DNA of 64,000 bases from Hermatobates lingyangjiaoensis. Its lineage: Eukaryota; Arthropoda; Insecta; Hemiptera; Hermatobatidae. Shown here piece after piece: positions 1-11,034 of this stretch. The DNA lies in NCBI GenBank assembly GCA_026182355.1, contig JAPFBL010001617.1, positions 1 through 64,000 of the forward strand. The letters run 5' to 3'. The notes under the pieces are model-generated. The model had not been told where the DNA came from and did no database searches. It was given only the letters and a program-made list of their open reading frames with translations. Position numbers and translations under genes: made by a program. Position 1 is the first letter of the stretch. The number at the start of each line of letters is the position of its first letter.

Positions 1-824
<824 letters not shown>

Positions 825-839
<15 letters not shown>

Positions 840-935
840 CACGGATACCTTTGAAAAAACATCGAAAACGGACTTTGAGGACCTCAAGACATGTAAATCT
901 GTCAAATATTGAGAAATATTTTGTTAATGATTTCT
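825..935 (+). repeat. 3' part of the (AC)n-containing repeat family (family B)
   Basis: The remaining AC run (825-842) leads into sequence shared with 8579-8690, 24829-24960 and 56672-56790. The shared order is a GACATCATC-like start, AAAACGGACTT, GACCTCAA, and ATGTAAATCTGTCAAA. In the better copies this leads to an end carrying TTTACTTATAGTAAAG. Confidence 0.6.
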
Positions 936-1611
936 ACATTATTGTTTATAAAAGTGAAAAGAAAAATCGAAATAACAGGTTATTGACTTATTAGATTTGA
1001 CCCTTTCTATTTGATTTATTATCATTTCCTTGAAAAATTGGAATGTTATTTAACCTAAAAATACATTTATTTAATTGTGTCTCCTCAGTTCTTAGATAAT
1101 CAGTATTGTCAGTAGATTACTCATGAAACAGATAGCTCACAAAGCCAAAAAATGACTCACCTAATTGTTTTCAATTACCGTGTTGATGGTTTTGATTTGC
1201 ACGAGTCATTCCTTAGTTCTTTTTAACGAAATCATTTAAACTTTCCTTGAAATGTATCACTTTTTTGCTCAAACTTATTTATTTACAATTTACTATGTTA
1301 CGTTTTTATTTGTCTAAACGGCTACTATAATCTATATCTTGTGCAACGCAAATTATATTCATAAACTCTTAAACACCTTTTATTTCAGAAAAAAACAGTT
1401 ATTTCTTTACTTTACTGGAATTAAAGTATAGTGCTAAATACATGCATATTATTATTACTACTGAGGTTAGTATGATTTATATTATTAATATGGCAAACCT
1501 CGTACGATGATATTGGAGTCATTGGAGCGCTTTCGGACGTTATAAATAAATTTATAACAGCTATGTTTTATATATAAATTTTCCTTAATTTAATATGTGC
1601 TTAATAAAAAC
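936..1611. other. AT-rich sequence, nothing recognised
   Basis: No coding stretch, repeat boundary or RNA gene was recognised here. By position it is probably intron or upstream flank of the YPEL gene. Confidence 0.5.
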
Positions 1612-1824
1612 ACTGGTAATAAAGTAAGGTATGGAACCAGAGTAGCCCAGTGGCTTGCGTGCTCGCTGATGACAGTAGTGCAAATGTATTATACATAAAT
1701 GTAACAAACAAATATGTTTTTGAAATTAAATTTGAATGATATAAAAAATGGTAATAAAGTAAAGGCATCGAACCAGAGTAGCCCAGTGGCTTGCGTGCTC
1801 ACTGTTGACAATAGCACAAGTATA
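1612..1824 (+). mobile_element. Fragment of a second Helitron family with a tandem internal repeat
   Basis: Two copies of a unit containing AGTAGCCCAGTGGCTTGCG lie about 140 bp apart, near 1642 and 1780. The same unit occurs twice inside the bounded Helitron at 9147-10028 (near 9290 and 9465), which identifies this as a piece of that family. The 5' end of another Helitron (1825) interrupts it. Confidence 0.6.
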
Positions 1825-1947
1825 TCTATATAAATAAAAGAAAGGTTCTGTCTGTACATTGCTTAGAACTGACTCATTTCAAGTTTTCTTTACGTTTCAT
1901 ACTTTAGAGAAGCCGCATGTACCCTTAGAATAATTTCTAAGGGCAAT

Positions 1948-2190
1948 TTAGGCAAAAAAAATATAATTATATGTATAATTTCGGCAAAATTCGCAAATTA
2001 TTTCGGCATGATCATCCATTATGGATGTTTTCCAGTGTGATATTTGTAGATTTAACATTTTTTGCACGCGGTCATAGAATCTAAACGGTTCCTCGCCGTG
2101 ATTTTGCTTTAAGGCTGACATTTCTATGGCTAACATGAACCTGTCTTGCCTATCTTTGTAACTATTGTCACCAGTAAACTCAGCCACCAT
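1948..2190 (-). pseudogene. Gag-like fragment inside a Helitron
   Basis: An 80-codon antisense open stretch contains GEEPFRFYDRVQKMLNLQIS. This resembles the capsid-region motif seen in Gag proteins of Ty3/Gypsy retrotransposons, a family recalled by pattern only. It lies in the 5' part of a Helitron, in opposite orientation to the helicase. A captured host or retroelement fragment is the simplest reading. No zinc knuckle or pol remains, so the family call is tentative. Confidence 0.4.
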
Positions 2191-2486
2191 AAGACATAAT
2201 AAGCTGAAAATTTGACAGTAGATTTGTGTATGTCTAACTTAAAATGTAAGCTTTGAATGGATTGAATATTCAACGATGAAGGGAAGTTATGAACTTTTAA
2301 GCCGTGTTTGACTAACTACTTAGACATATTTATTTTGAAAATATACAGCTGTAGCAATTAGGTATTGTTAGTTGATTTTAATTTCATTTGCGTACATGAA
2401 TATATTGCTTATTTGAGCTTATTGACAATGTGTTTCCCAGAGTTCAAGATGTAGTATCTATTCAGAATAAATGGCTTTGTGAACGA

Positions 2487-3114
2487 CCAATGCTCAAGCC
2501 TTACTAATGAACAGGCAGGAAAAATCAACAAACAAGTTCTTATGCTATATCAAGCCGAAGATAGAACTTAAAAGTCAGTAAACAGAGTGATTAGTAATGA
2601 GGAAGTTGTTCATTATCCAATTGAATTTCTTGTCTCCGTGACTGCTCCTGGACTGCCTGCTCATGAGTAAAAACTTCAAGTAGGAGCACCATCATGCTGC
2701 GATTTAGTATCAGTAACAAATTTCATGTTACGAAATTTGAGTGCCTCGGGAAATGTGCAACAGGACACGACTCTGAGTTTGTTCTTTGCACAGATATGGC
2801 ATAGAGGCGGACATCATGATTGGGTGTGAAATGGGGAGTCTGTGTATATACCACCCATACCATTCATTCCAAGCCACTATCTGTTTCCGTTGAAAGGATT
2901 GCAAAGTCCTGCCAGAGTCTATTTCTCAATGACGTTAACTAAGTCGCAAGGGGAAACTTTATCTAACGCAATAATTCAAGTTAGCGAGACCAAGTTTTTC
3001 TCACATGGTCAACTGTAGTTTACTTGCTCAAGAGTCAGAGATTCCAACTGTTTGTTCTTCCGTGAACCTGAAGGACAGACAGCTAATGTGGTGTATACAG
3101 AGGCATTTATTTAA
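2487..3114 (+). pseudogene. Helitron Pif1-like helicase C-terminal remnant
   Basis: Helitron RepHel proteins combine a rolling-circle Rep nuclease with a Pif1-family helicase. Only the helicase end is visible here. In order there are NEQAGKINKQVL, VISNEEVVHYPIEFL, TAPGLPAHE, PIPFIPSHY, MTLTKSQGETLS (a conserved Pif1 core motif) and ETKFFSHGQL, then REPEGQTANVVYTEAFI and a TAA at 3112-3114. Several in-frame stops interrupt it and there are small frameshifts. The Rep domain and the Walker A end are missing, so it is a dead fragment. Confidence 0.82.
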
Positions 3115-3311
3115 CACTGTACTAATAATGGTATTTTCTACTATTCTATAATTTCTAATTATAGTATTAGTATAATACTATAATTGGTATGGTATTCCAT
3201 GATATTTTGGAATACCAAGTAGAATAGAATTTCTGATTCCGTCGAAGACGGGTACGTTTGCTATTATTTTCTAAAAAAAAATCAAATCTAATAATTATTA
3301 AATGTGAACTA

Positions 3312-3355
3312 ACATTATTATCATTATTTACATTATTATTATTATTATTATTATT
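3312..3355. repeat. (ATT)n microsatellite
   Basis: A short run of ATT triplets with a few interruptions. Confidence 0.9.
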
Positions 3356-4737
3356 AAATTCATGGATAAATTAAATTCATTTATTTTGAAGTGCCTTATT
3401 CATATCGTAGATTATAATTCAATTTTTTCTGTTCAATATTTTTATGCTTTTAAAATAATAAAGAAATTTAAATTAGTTAAGATTTAAAATATGAGCTCTC
3501 TTCTCCACTATTTAGTGATGTCATCCGATGCATAATTCTTTTTATGTATTTCTTTTTAATATAATTAAAACTGCGGACCAAAGTACATCTTTACTTCCAT
3601 TTAAAAAAAATGATAATCATTTTAATTACTTGAAAGTAAACTAATTTAGACAAAGAAAAACATCTGAAGAGTTTTCTTTCCTTTGATAATGGACCTTGAT
3701 TATGAAACAAGTTTTTTAATGATGACTGTACTTTACTGTTAGTGAATTTTATAGACATAAGTAATAGAAAGTGAACATTCTTGAAAAGATAAATATAACT
3801 TATTTAGTGGAAATATAAAATGTTTATCACATAAGATTTAGACTACTAAGATTTATAGTGGGAAAGTAGAATACTTAGAGCTACATGTTTTGAATGTTCC
3901 TACTCCAATGCTGGTTGTGTTATGTTTTAATCAGGATATTGCCTGTGAGCCGTTCTGTGGGTCCTATTAAGTTTGCATTTACCTTGGTTAAATATTGTGG
4001 GAAAAATGTTTTCTTAAAATAATACTTCAGAAATTCAAGAGTGAAATTTTGTTTACCAATATTCCTAAACTAAGGAAAATAAAGTGAGTTTTTTTCTTTT
4101 GCCTGTATTGTTGATTCCATATGTGAAAATAATATTGATGTAAAGTTTGCTGTCGATTACCTAAAGGCCCGAGCGGAAGAGGTTTATAAGCCTTATTAAA
4201 AGAATCAACTGATTCCTTTGTCCCCGGTGTCAATTTGAGTGTTGGTGCCTGTTTAAATTACTAGCTCAGGGAATGCAAGCACAGCATGCAATAGATCGCA
4301 AGATAGAATTACAAATAATTCATACTTCCACCAGAAACTTTTTTCCAATTTTACTGTAAGCTTCTAAATATGAAGAACATTTATTCACACATTTGATGAA
4401 GCGATTTATATATTTTGTAAAATATATTTGACGATATTAGTCAAATCGAGTTATTACAGATGTTCGAGATTGATTTCATTCCATATGAGAGGATTAAACT
4501 GTGAGTTACGGATCTCGGGAAGGTCACGAAAATATATTAATAGTAAATTACTATTTGAAAGTATACTGCTAGCCGAAGACCAAAATGCGAAGTTATATAT
4601 TCAAAAGATATTAAGCAAATCTCTTTATAAATTTGTAGTATCCGTGATGTGCTCATGTTAGAAGAGTTGAACGGGCTTAGGCACATACACAATTGAGAAT
4701 GTAGTAGTGGTCTTGATGACGTAGACTTTTACCTGTC
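3356..4737. other. AT-rich sequence, no supported gene
   Basis: Two small open stretches exist (minus 4027-4233, plus 4428-4661), but neither shows a family motif, splice context or codon pattern that I can support. Confidence 0.5.
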
Positions 4738-5105
4738 AGGGCCAGGTTAGCTCAGTGGTTAACCTACTCACTTCTGAACTGGTAAATTCGGGGTTCTATA
4801 CCCACCTAGCGCTCGATTTATTCACGTGGGTGGTGAATATATCTGAGTACGTCGTCCCTCGTAGAGGACGATAAGCCATTGATCCTGAACCTGTACGATA
4901 TCAGGTACTCGTTAAAGAACTCTACTATAAATATAGTTCAGTTAGGCAAAATTTAGGCATCCCAATGTAAAATCAATCTTCATTGTGTTGTATCACAAAG
5001 GGCCCAATATTCGGTCAATGTATGTTCCCTTATGGGACAACCACTACAACCTTCCTAGCAGTTGAGTTTCTGAATAGCTCTCAAATTTCATTTATAGCCC
5101 ATTAT
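4738..5105 (+). mobile_element. tRNA-derived SINE
   Basis: The head has a pol III A box (TTAGCTCAGTGG, 4747-4758) and a B box-like GGGTTCTATACCC (4791-4803). It lacks a matching acceptor stem, so it is not a tRNA gene. The body contains an inverted motif, CGTCGTCCCTCGTAGAGGACG, and TGTACGATATCAGGTACTCG. A diverged copy of that body lies on the minus strand at about 23100-23300. The 3' limit is estimated. Confidence 0.7.
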
Positions 5106-5395
5106 CTGTAAAACCAATCATGTTTTCATGAGAAATAAACTAAATTTATCATTTAGTTTATCTCATTTTGTTATATAAGTATACAAAACAATTATTTTGT
5201 AATTATGTTATTTTTTTCGAAGACCTACTTTTATCCCTTGCCGTCTTATTGATATAACACAATCTTCAGTTGACCTCCCAGTATTTCTGTGTCTAGCGCT
5301 GTCAGATTTAAAGGTACCGTCTAAGGTTATATCATGTTATTTATGTGATTATATTGACTCTTTTCTTAGTGTTGATAACTTGATTTTATAACGAC
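5106..5395. other. No feature recognised
   Basis: AT-rich sequence between the SINE and a Helitron 3' end. Confidence 0.4.
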
Positions 5396-5457
5396 CTAGC
5401 AGACGTGCCCTTCTTAGACGAGTATTTTACAAACATTCAGAGATGATACGTGGTACT

Positions 5458-6190
5458 TCAAAATATTATTAGAAAAATTATTGAATAGGAACAAATATAT
5501 TTATTAACACACAGAACCTCTATATGCACCACATTAGTTGTCTGTCTGTCAGGAGCATTGAAGAACAGAGAGTTGGAACCTCTGACTCTTGAGTAAGCAA
5601 CATACAGTTGACCATGTGAGAAACACTTGGTCTCACTCACTTAAATTCCTGCCGTAGACAGAGTTTGGCCTTGTGACTTATTTACCGTCGTTGCTGACGG
5701 TAAATAAGTCACAAGGCCAATTGCAATACTGACGGGCAATTTCAACGGTTTGAATTGAAAGGGACAGTGTCTAGGTACCAATGCTATGCGTGGTGTAAAC
5801 ACTGACTTCCCAGGCCACACCAGTCATGATATCAGCCTCTATGGCGTATCTGTGCAAAGCACGAATTCGGAGTTGTGTCCCGTTGCACATTTTTGGGGCA
5901 CTCCAGTTTCGTAACAGCATGATTGGTGCCCCTACTTTAAGTTATGAGTAGTGCTTAAAGTCATGAGTAGGCAGTCCAGGAGCAGTCACGGAGTCAAGAA
6001 ATTCAATTGGATAATGAACTGCTTCCTCATCGCTAATCACTCTGTTTACTGACTTGTAAGTTCTTTCCTCAGCTTGATATAGTGCAAGAACTTGTTTATT
6101 GATTTTTCCAGCCTGCTCATTTTGTAGGCATTTGTAAAAAATTATACTGAATAGATGGCAGATCTTGAACTTAAACGAACACCTTGTCAA
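5458..6190 (-). pseudogene. Helitron helicase remnant, minus strand
   Basis: The 5' part reads NEQAGKINKQVLALYQAEER, then VISDEEAVHYPIEFLDSVTA and PGLPTHDFKHYS, which is the region following the Pif1 ATPase core. After frameshifts the 3' part reads SETKCFSHGQLYVAYSRVRG and SLFFNAPDRQTTNVVHIEV. A 23-bp perfect inverted repeat (5667-5718) breaks the frame between the two parts. It is not functional. Confidence 0.82.
5667..5718. repeat. Perfect 23-bp inverted repeat with 6-nt loop
   Basis: GGCCTTGTGACTTATTT... at 5667-5689 is exactly reverse-complemented at 5696-5718, with only six bases between. One arm is the normal helicase sequence; the other appears to be a local inverted copy, as produced by template switching. 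Confidence 0.9.
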
Positions 6191-6582
6191 TTATCTCTTG
6201 CCGGCAGCTTAAACGCAAATGAAATTAAGTCAACTATCAACACCTACTTGATACACGAGTATTTTTTCAAAATAAACATGCCTGTGGAATTAGCCAAAGA
6301 CAGCTTAAAAATCCACAACTTCGCTTCAACGTTGAATTTCCAACATATTCAAAGCTTAGATTGTAAGTTAATCTTACAAAAACCTGCGTTCAAGGTTTCA
6401 GTTTGCTATGCCTTATGGTGGCTGAGTTTTTCTTGTAACAAAATTTTGAGGATAAATAGACAGACAGAAATTTTTCTAAGAGTGGATTCGGTTTCTCTAA
6501 TGTATGAAACGTAAAGATTACTTGAAATGAGTCAGTTCTAAGCAATGTACAGACAAAGCTTTCTTTTATTTACATAGATTTA

Positions 6583-6975
6583 CTACTCAAAATTGTAACA
6601 AAACTTCTCACAGCTGTATATTTCATATATCCCTAATTTTAGTGTTATAGTTAAAATTGGTACAGTTGATAGCTTTATGGCGAAATATTTAGAATAATTA
6701 TCTAGAAGCTGTGTTCTATGTAGAGATTTGGTAACATTACTGATTGAAAGAAATCTAGGAATGGATCCCATTACATGGGGTGGGTGACAACTATTATAGT
6801 AGAACCGTTCTTGATTGTTGGTGGCTTTGATATGAACTGATTTAGAAAACACATTATTGTGAAGAGTTATGTCTAGGAAGATAATAGTGAAAGAATGGAA
6901 ATGGTAAAAATTCTCTTCTGAAATCTTGCATTGACTCTTTGAATCCTTCCACCCTTCTATTTTTTCATTTCGCAT
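6583..6975 (-). pseudogene. Penelope-like element ORF fragment (left arm of a head-to-head pair)
   Basis: The open stretch contains FLDITLHNNVFSKSVHIKA, TNNQERFYYNSCHPPHVMGS and IPRFLS. This matches the pattern FLD...KxTNxxxxxxxxSxHPxHxxxSIPxxxxxR of the region after the reverse transcriptase core in PLEs. The upstream catalytic motifs are missing. A reverse-complement copy of much of it begins at about 6980, making a palindromic pair. Confidence 0.6.
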
Positions 6976-6979
6976 ACTT

Positions 6980-7290
6980 CTCTCCTCACTATTACCTTCC
7001 TAGATATTGTCTTGACTCATAACAATAATGTGTTTCCTAAATTAGTTCGCGTAAATCTACCAACAACCAAGAATGTCTCAACCACAATAGTTGTCTCCCA
7101 CCCCATATAAAGAGATCTATTCCTAGATCTCTTTCAATCCGTCTGTAACGTCGTGGAACTTGGATACCACACTCATTTTCTTAATAACCCTATGGTACCT
7201 AGTAGTATCAATTTATCCACGATAACTAGCAGAGACCCAATTTCCACTCCTCAGTACTACCTACTTCCACAGTGCAGGCAAGTTCGGTAA
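6980..7290 (+). pseudogene. Penelope-like element ORF fragment (right arm of a head-to-head pair)
   Basis: The sequence starting CTTCCTAGA at about 6997 repeats the minus-strand arm with many substitutions. Pieces such as TTIVVSHP and RSIPRSLSI are readable in shifting frames. Stops and frameshifts are frequent. Confidence 0.5.
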
Positions 7291-7984
7291 TGTTTAAACT
7301 GATAAAATATGTTAATGATTTTTTTTATTTATGTATTTATTTTTATATTTTTTGTTTGTTAATTATAATTAATTTCGGTATTATTCTTTTTCTCTTGTGT
7401 TTCTTCTTCTGTGACTAATTGTTATTTTTTCGGCTCTTTCTAACTTACTCTGTTTCTTCTTCCCATTTCATTTTGTGTTTCCCAGATAGACTACGGCCAA
7501 TAGTCGCCAAATGCAATCGAACACCTTTAATTTGGCAGTTATCCTCCTCGAATCATTGTCAATTTTGTGAGTATAAATGTATGTAATAACTGTTTTGTAT
7601 AGCTCATATAAAGTTATTACGATCTATAAACGTAATAACGTTTTAATAAAACGTAATAACGTATAACATTTTAATAAAAAGTTAATAAACTTTTATTAAA
7701 CATTTAAATAGCAATTCTGATTGACTTGGTTTTTATAAAAAAAATTCTAAGTTCAACAACTACAGGAGGTTATCCGTTATTCCAAGTCTAATTTTCATTT
7801 TTTAGAGCTATATTTATTGCCTTTTATGGTACATAATTAGAATTTCTTTAATTTATTGGTTCATCATTTAATAACATTACATTTTTCTATAGTTAGCACT
7901 ATAGCGTAAAAGAAATAGATTCTGAAAGCATAAAATGTACAATAAGGTCCCTTTTCATTAACGTAATTTCTGCAAAAAGTATTC
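7291..7984. other. T-rich and AT-rich spacer
   Basis: T-rich tracts near 7320-7480 resemble the 3' UTRs that follow PLE ORFs elsewhere in the window. No gene is seen. Confidence 0.4.
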
Positions 7985-8391
7985 AGCTCACCCTCTCAAA
8001 AAATACTATTTTTGGATATAATTTCATTATGATCAAATGGTGGAACCTCTATCATACTGCAGGCTTTCAGAACCAATTACAAGAAAATAAATTTTACATT
8101 TTAATGGAAAACTGCTCTTTCCAGTTATTGAAAAAATCTGCAGTTCCTTTCAGTAAATACAATTCCGTAAATTTTTACACTCTAGGTTTAGTTTAGGAGA
8201 ATAAAGGTTCTTCAAAATACATTTTGGCCAAAAAAGTGACATTCTCATTATACAATATTGTCCAAAAACGGTAGGGCACATCTGTAATATAATGGTCATA
8301 TTTGTGTTCATTTGAATTTGATACTGCAAAGAGTGTGTTGTGTAGTGTGCCCAGAAATTTGTGGATACACGCCCACTCACCCACCTATGCA

Positions 8392-8393
<2 letters not shown>

Positions 8394-8428
<35 letters not shown>

Positions 8429-8443
8429 ATACACACATACATG
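8394..8443. repeat. (AC)n array, slightly degenerate at the 3' side
   Basis: AC repeats grade into ACAT-type units before non-repeat sequence begins. Confidence 0.85.
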
Positions 8444-8578
8444 TAAATATTTAGCAAAACAAAAATGTAAAATATAGTTTTAACAAAATATAAGATAATG
8501 TATGTATTTCTTTAAGCGGAACATACTAGTGAAATAAATTCCCTCATAGCAGGGGTACTGCCCATGAAGAAAAAAAAA
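8444..8578 (+). mobile_element. Very short retrotransposon 3' end inserted in (AC)n
   Basis: About 135 bp of unrelated sequence contains AATAAA near 8533 and ends in nine A's (8570-8578), immediately followed by resumed (AC)n. The layout copies that of the larger retrotransposon ends at 110-825 and 55918-56670. No coding sequence is left, so the source family is unknown. Confidence 0.5.
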
Positions 8579-9146
8579 CACACACACACACAGACATCAT
8601 CTAAAAAAACTTCTAAAGTGGACTCTGAAGACCACAAAACTTGTAAATTCATCTGTATACGTAGAGAGATATGATTGATACTGATAGTGGTTTATAGAGT
8701 AAAGCAAAAAAGTTCTATATACTTTCGACATAGTTTGAATCCAAGAACTTTTAATATTGGCTCTTCAATTCTATTAACAAACTAAGTTTTTAGACATAAG
8801 TTTTTGAGGGCGTTAGGAGTTTACTCCCCTAAAAATTCCATAATGTTGAAATTAATGACTTTACTTTTAGTGATCATTCGTTGAAATACCCCTGATACTA
8901 TATAGAAAAAACTTTAAAAGTTGCTTAAAAAAACCTTCTCCTATGCTATAACAGAACTGTTTTTATGTCAAATGTCATATTTTTATGAGTCATGAGCCCA
9001 CTTCCTAGGCTTGCTCGAAATCTTGATTTTATAATATAGTCACAACTTTTTCTAATTGTAACAACGTAGGTAATTTGTTAATTATAAGCTCTGCTAGAAA
9101 CTGGTGTATAGTGGTATTTATAAAATTACATTTAAGTGTTGCCCTA

Positions 9147-10028
9147 TCTCTATATATAAAGTTTTTTGAGTTTGTTTGTTTGTTCACCCATTTTCCGTGG
9201 AGATAGAGACCTGAAATTAAATATATATTATTTGTTACCTGAATAGTGTTAAAAAAAGAAAATTATCACTATATTCCCAAAATTGCAGCCAAGGTAGCAA
9301 GTGTCTTGCGTGCTCGCCGATGACAGTAGTGCAAATGTATTATATTTAAGTCTAACAAAAAATTTTTTTTTAATTTCATTAAATGATTTTTTTACCTAAG
9401 ACCATGCAAGCAAGCAGATTTTAGTACCTAATTGTTATAACACTGGTAATAAACTAAAGGAATTGAGGCAGGGTAGCTCACTGGCTTGCGTGCTCGCCGA
9501 TGACAGTAGCAAAATGTATTAAAAATAAATGTATCAAATATATAATAAACTACTATATTAGAAGTTAAAAATGAATAATTTTAGAAAAAAAAACTTGAAC
9601 ACACCCGTCAGATAAAATACGAATGTTCTAAGGTAATATTATAGACACATTCCTTTCATTAATGTTATTTTATGTTTATGTAAAATTAAATTGAAATGTA
9701 ATATTTCAATTTACAAGTTTTGTTTGTTTTAAATATATTTGATTTTGTATATAACTTGAATTGATGTTTTATTTATTTATATGATAAAAAAATGATCTTT
9801 TTTTACTTTTAAATGATTACGATTTTGCTAAATATACTTATTGTGTATATATCTTGAATTATGTTAAGAATACTGTATCAAAAACTTGGGCCATATAAGA
9901 ATCTGTGTCCATGCCTTAATAACAAGAAACAACAATTAAAACTATCCCTGTCAATCATGTTCAGTGAATTAATTTCAATACCTATTGTTATAATTTCTGA
10001 GTGACACAAAGGGTCACGGGTAGTCTAG
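9147..10028 (+). mobile_element. Complete non-autonomous Helitron (second family)
   Basis: Termini are canonical: A|TCTCTATATATAAAG at 9146/9147 and, at the 3' end, a hairpin (GACACAAAGGGTC region) followed by ACGGGTAGTCTAG|T at 10028/10029. Insertion between A and T without target duplication is the Helitron hallmark. It has no ORF. It carries two internal copies of the TTGCGTGCTCGCCGATGACA unit also seen at 1612-1824. A related 3' end closes the helicase pseudogene at 37581. Confidence 0.88.
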
Positions 10029-10044
10029 TTCGTTATATAAGTTA

Positions 10045-10420
10045 AACTTTGCTCTGTTAGCAAGCAGATAATTATTTACTTACTTCATCCTGAACTCCTT
10101 TGTTTGCCCTGACTTACCTTCCCAGCCTTTTGTTCCCTTTCCTTGCACTTCACGCCCTTTAAAGTACCTCCGTTTCCTCCCTCCCTTCCCACACCGTGTA
10201 TTCTGCTTCACTTTTTTCATAATATTCTCCGTCATCAGGTAGGACGACAAGCAAGTCCATGGTTTGAGAGGCGTGGGCACTGCTCTCGCCAGCTATAGAT
10301 TGACCACTAAGCACAAAGGAAAAACAGAGGAGATGGAAAGAAAGAAAAAACTTAAAAATGAAACGATAAAATATGAATAAATAAAAAATAAAACAAAATA
10401 ATACATTTAATGACAATGGT
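10045..10420. mobile_element. Penelope-like element 3' UTR debris
   Basis: The C/T-rich stretch 10075-10200 aligns by eye with 33640-33740, which follows a GIY-YIG endonuclease remnant. Read on the minus strand, a CCTGATGACGGAG segment near 10234 recalls the PLE terminal motif. No open reading frame is convincing. Confidence 0.4.
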
Positions 10421-10459
10421 TTACTGCTTCAGTAGTACTGGTACCAAAAGAGCACAAAA

Positions 10460-10903
10460 ATGGTTCTCCCCAGGAGCTGTGAAGGTTCTTCTGGTAATAC
10501 TCTTAGGGAAGTTTTTGATGATTCGAACACAGAAACAGTTCTAAAAACAAAGACCATGAGCATAACCGAGGACGTCAATGGGTATATTGCTATGGTCAGC
10601 GGAAGCCCTGTGACAGTTCACACCTCATAAATTCATGAGACCAAATTAACTAGAGATATCATTGTAGCAGGTACCAACAGTTTAAAGAAGGAAAGAGATC
10701 ATCACGGTCTTAAAATGATGGAAGTCGTATGCATACAAAAAATGAAACCACATATCAATGCACAATTAGGAAATAGTGATAAAATTTTAAAATTATTTTG
10801 GTTCAACAAATGTTCAAGCAGAACCGGCTCAGGTAGTAACAGCGACCCGACCCCTAAGGCCACTCAACCCTCAGTCATGAACAAACAATTTCCATCTTCC
10901 TAA
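10460..10903 (+). pseudogene. Possible PLE endonuclease C-terminal remnant
   Basis: The readable segment HHGLKMMEVVCIQKMKPHIN followed by AQLGNSDKILKLF resembles the tail after GIY-YIG domains in retroelement ORFs. A helix with ExxxIQxxxPxINxQL is common there. Upstream frames contain a stop near 10627. Assignment is by pattern only. Confidence 0.35.
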
Positions 10904-11034
10904 CTCTACTTTTTCTACATAAAAGGAAAATATATAGTAGGATAATCAATGATCAACGAGTGACAATAAAAGTAAAGTCATTAATGCCAGGGGAGTAAAC
11001 TCCTAACGCCCTCAAAAACATACGTCTAAAAACT

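Larger units (their letters stand above)
1825..3264 (+). mobile_element. Helitron, non-autonomous, with helicase remnant
   Basis: The 5' end is A|TCTATATAAATAAAAG at 1825. The 3' end is a short hairpin (CCGTCGAAGACGG) followed by GTACGTTTGCTAT near 3264, close to the usual CTRR end. Ends and helicase match the minus-strand copies at 5396-6578 and 16330-17628, so this is one family. At about 1.44 kb it is far shorter than an autonomous Helitron, and the helicase carries stops. Confidence 0.8.
5396..6578 (-). mobile_element. Helitron (same family as 1825-3264)
   Basis: Read on the minus strand, the 5' end is A|TCTATGTAAATAAAAG at 6578 and the 3' end is a hairpin-like GC stretch followed by CTAG at 5399-5396. 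The start lies only a few bases from a PLE fragment (6583). The copy is about 1.18 kb and retains a helicase C-terminal remnant but no Rep domain. Confidence 0.82.
7985..8690 (+). repeat. Family B repeat copy with a disrupted (AC)n array
   Basis: It shares with 24320-24960 and 55560-56790 the series AAATTTTACATTTTA, TTTAGGAGAATAAA, GGCAAAAAAGTGACATTC, then an AC array, then GACATCATC and the family's 3' part. The AC array (8394-8422) is separated from its continuation (8579-8592) by a poly(A)-ended insertion. Confidence 0.65.
8785..11034. mobile_element. Element bounded by ~100-bp inverted repeats, with nested insertions
   Basis: The left arm begins AGTTTTTAGACATAAG and includes GGGCGTTAGGAGTTTACTCC. 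The right arm (about 10945-11034) is its reverse complement with modest divergence. Between them lie a complete Helitron (9147-10028) and PLE debris (10045-10903), so the original element was short. No transposase was recognised, and its superfamily is unknown. Confidence 0.6.

Noticed and set aside
4741..4812. Possible functional tRNA gene
   Set aside because: A and B boxes are present, but the acceptor strand does not pair with GGGCCAG, and a similar body recurs elsewhere, so a SINE is the better reading.
6155..6514. Plus-strand 119-codon frame
   Set aside because: It is antisense to the 5' part of a minus-strand Helitron, and no homology was recognised.
8150..8434. Minus-strand frame ending in Cys-Val runs
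   Set aside because: It is partly translated (AC)n within a family B repeat.
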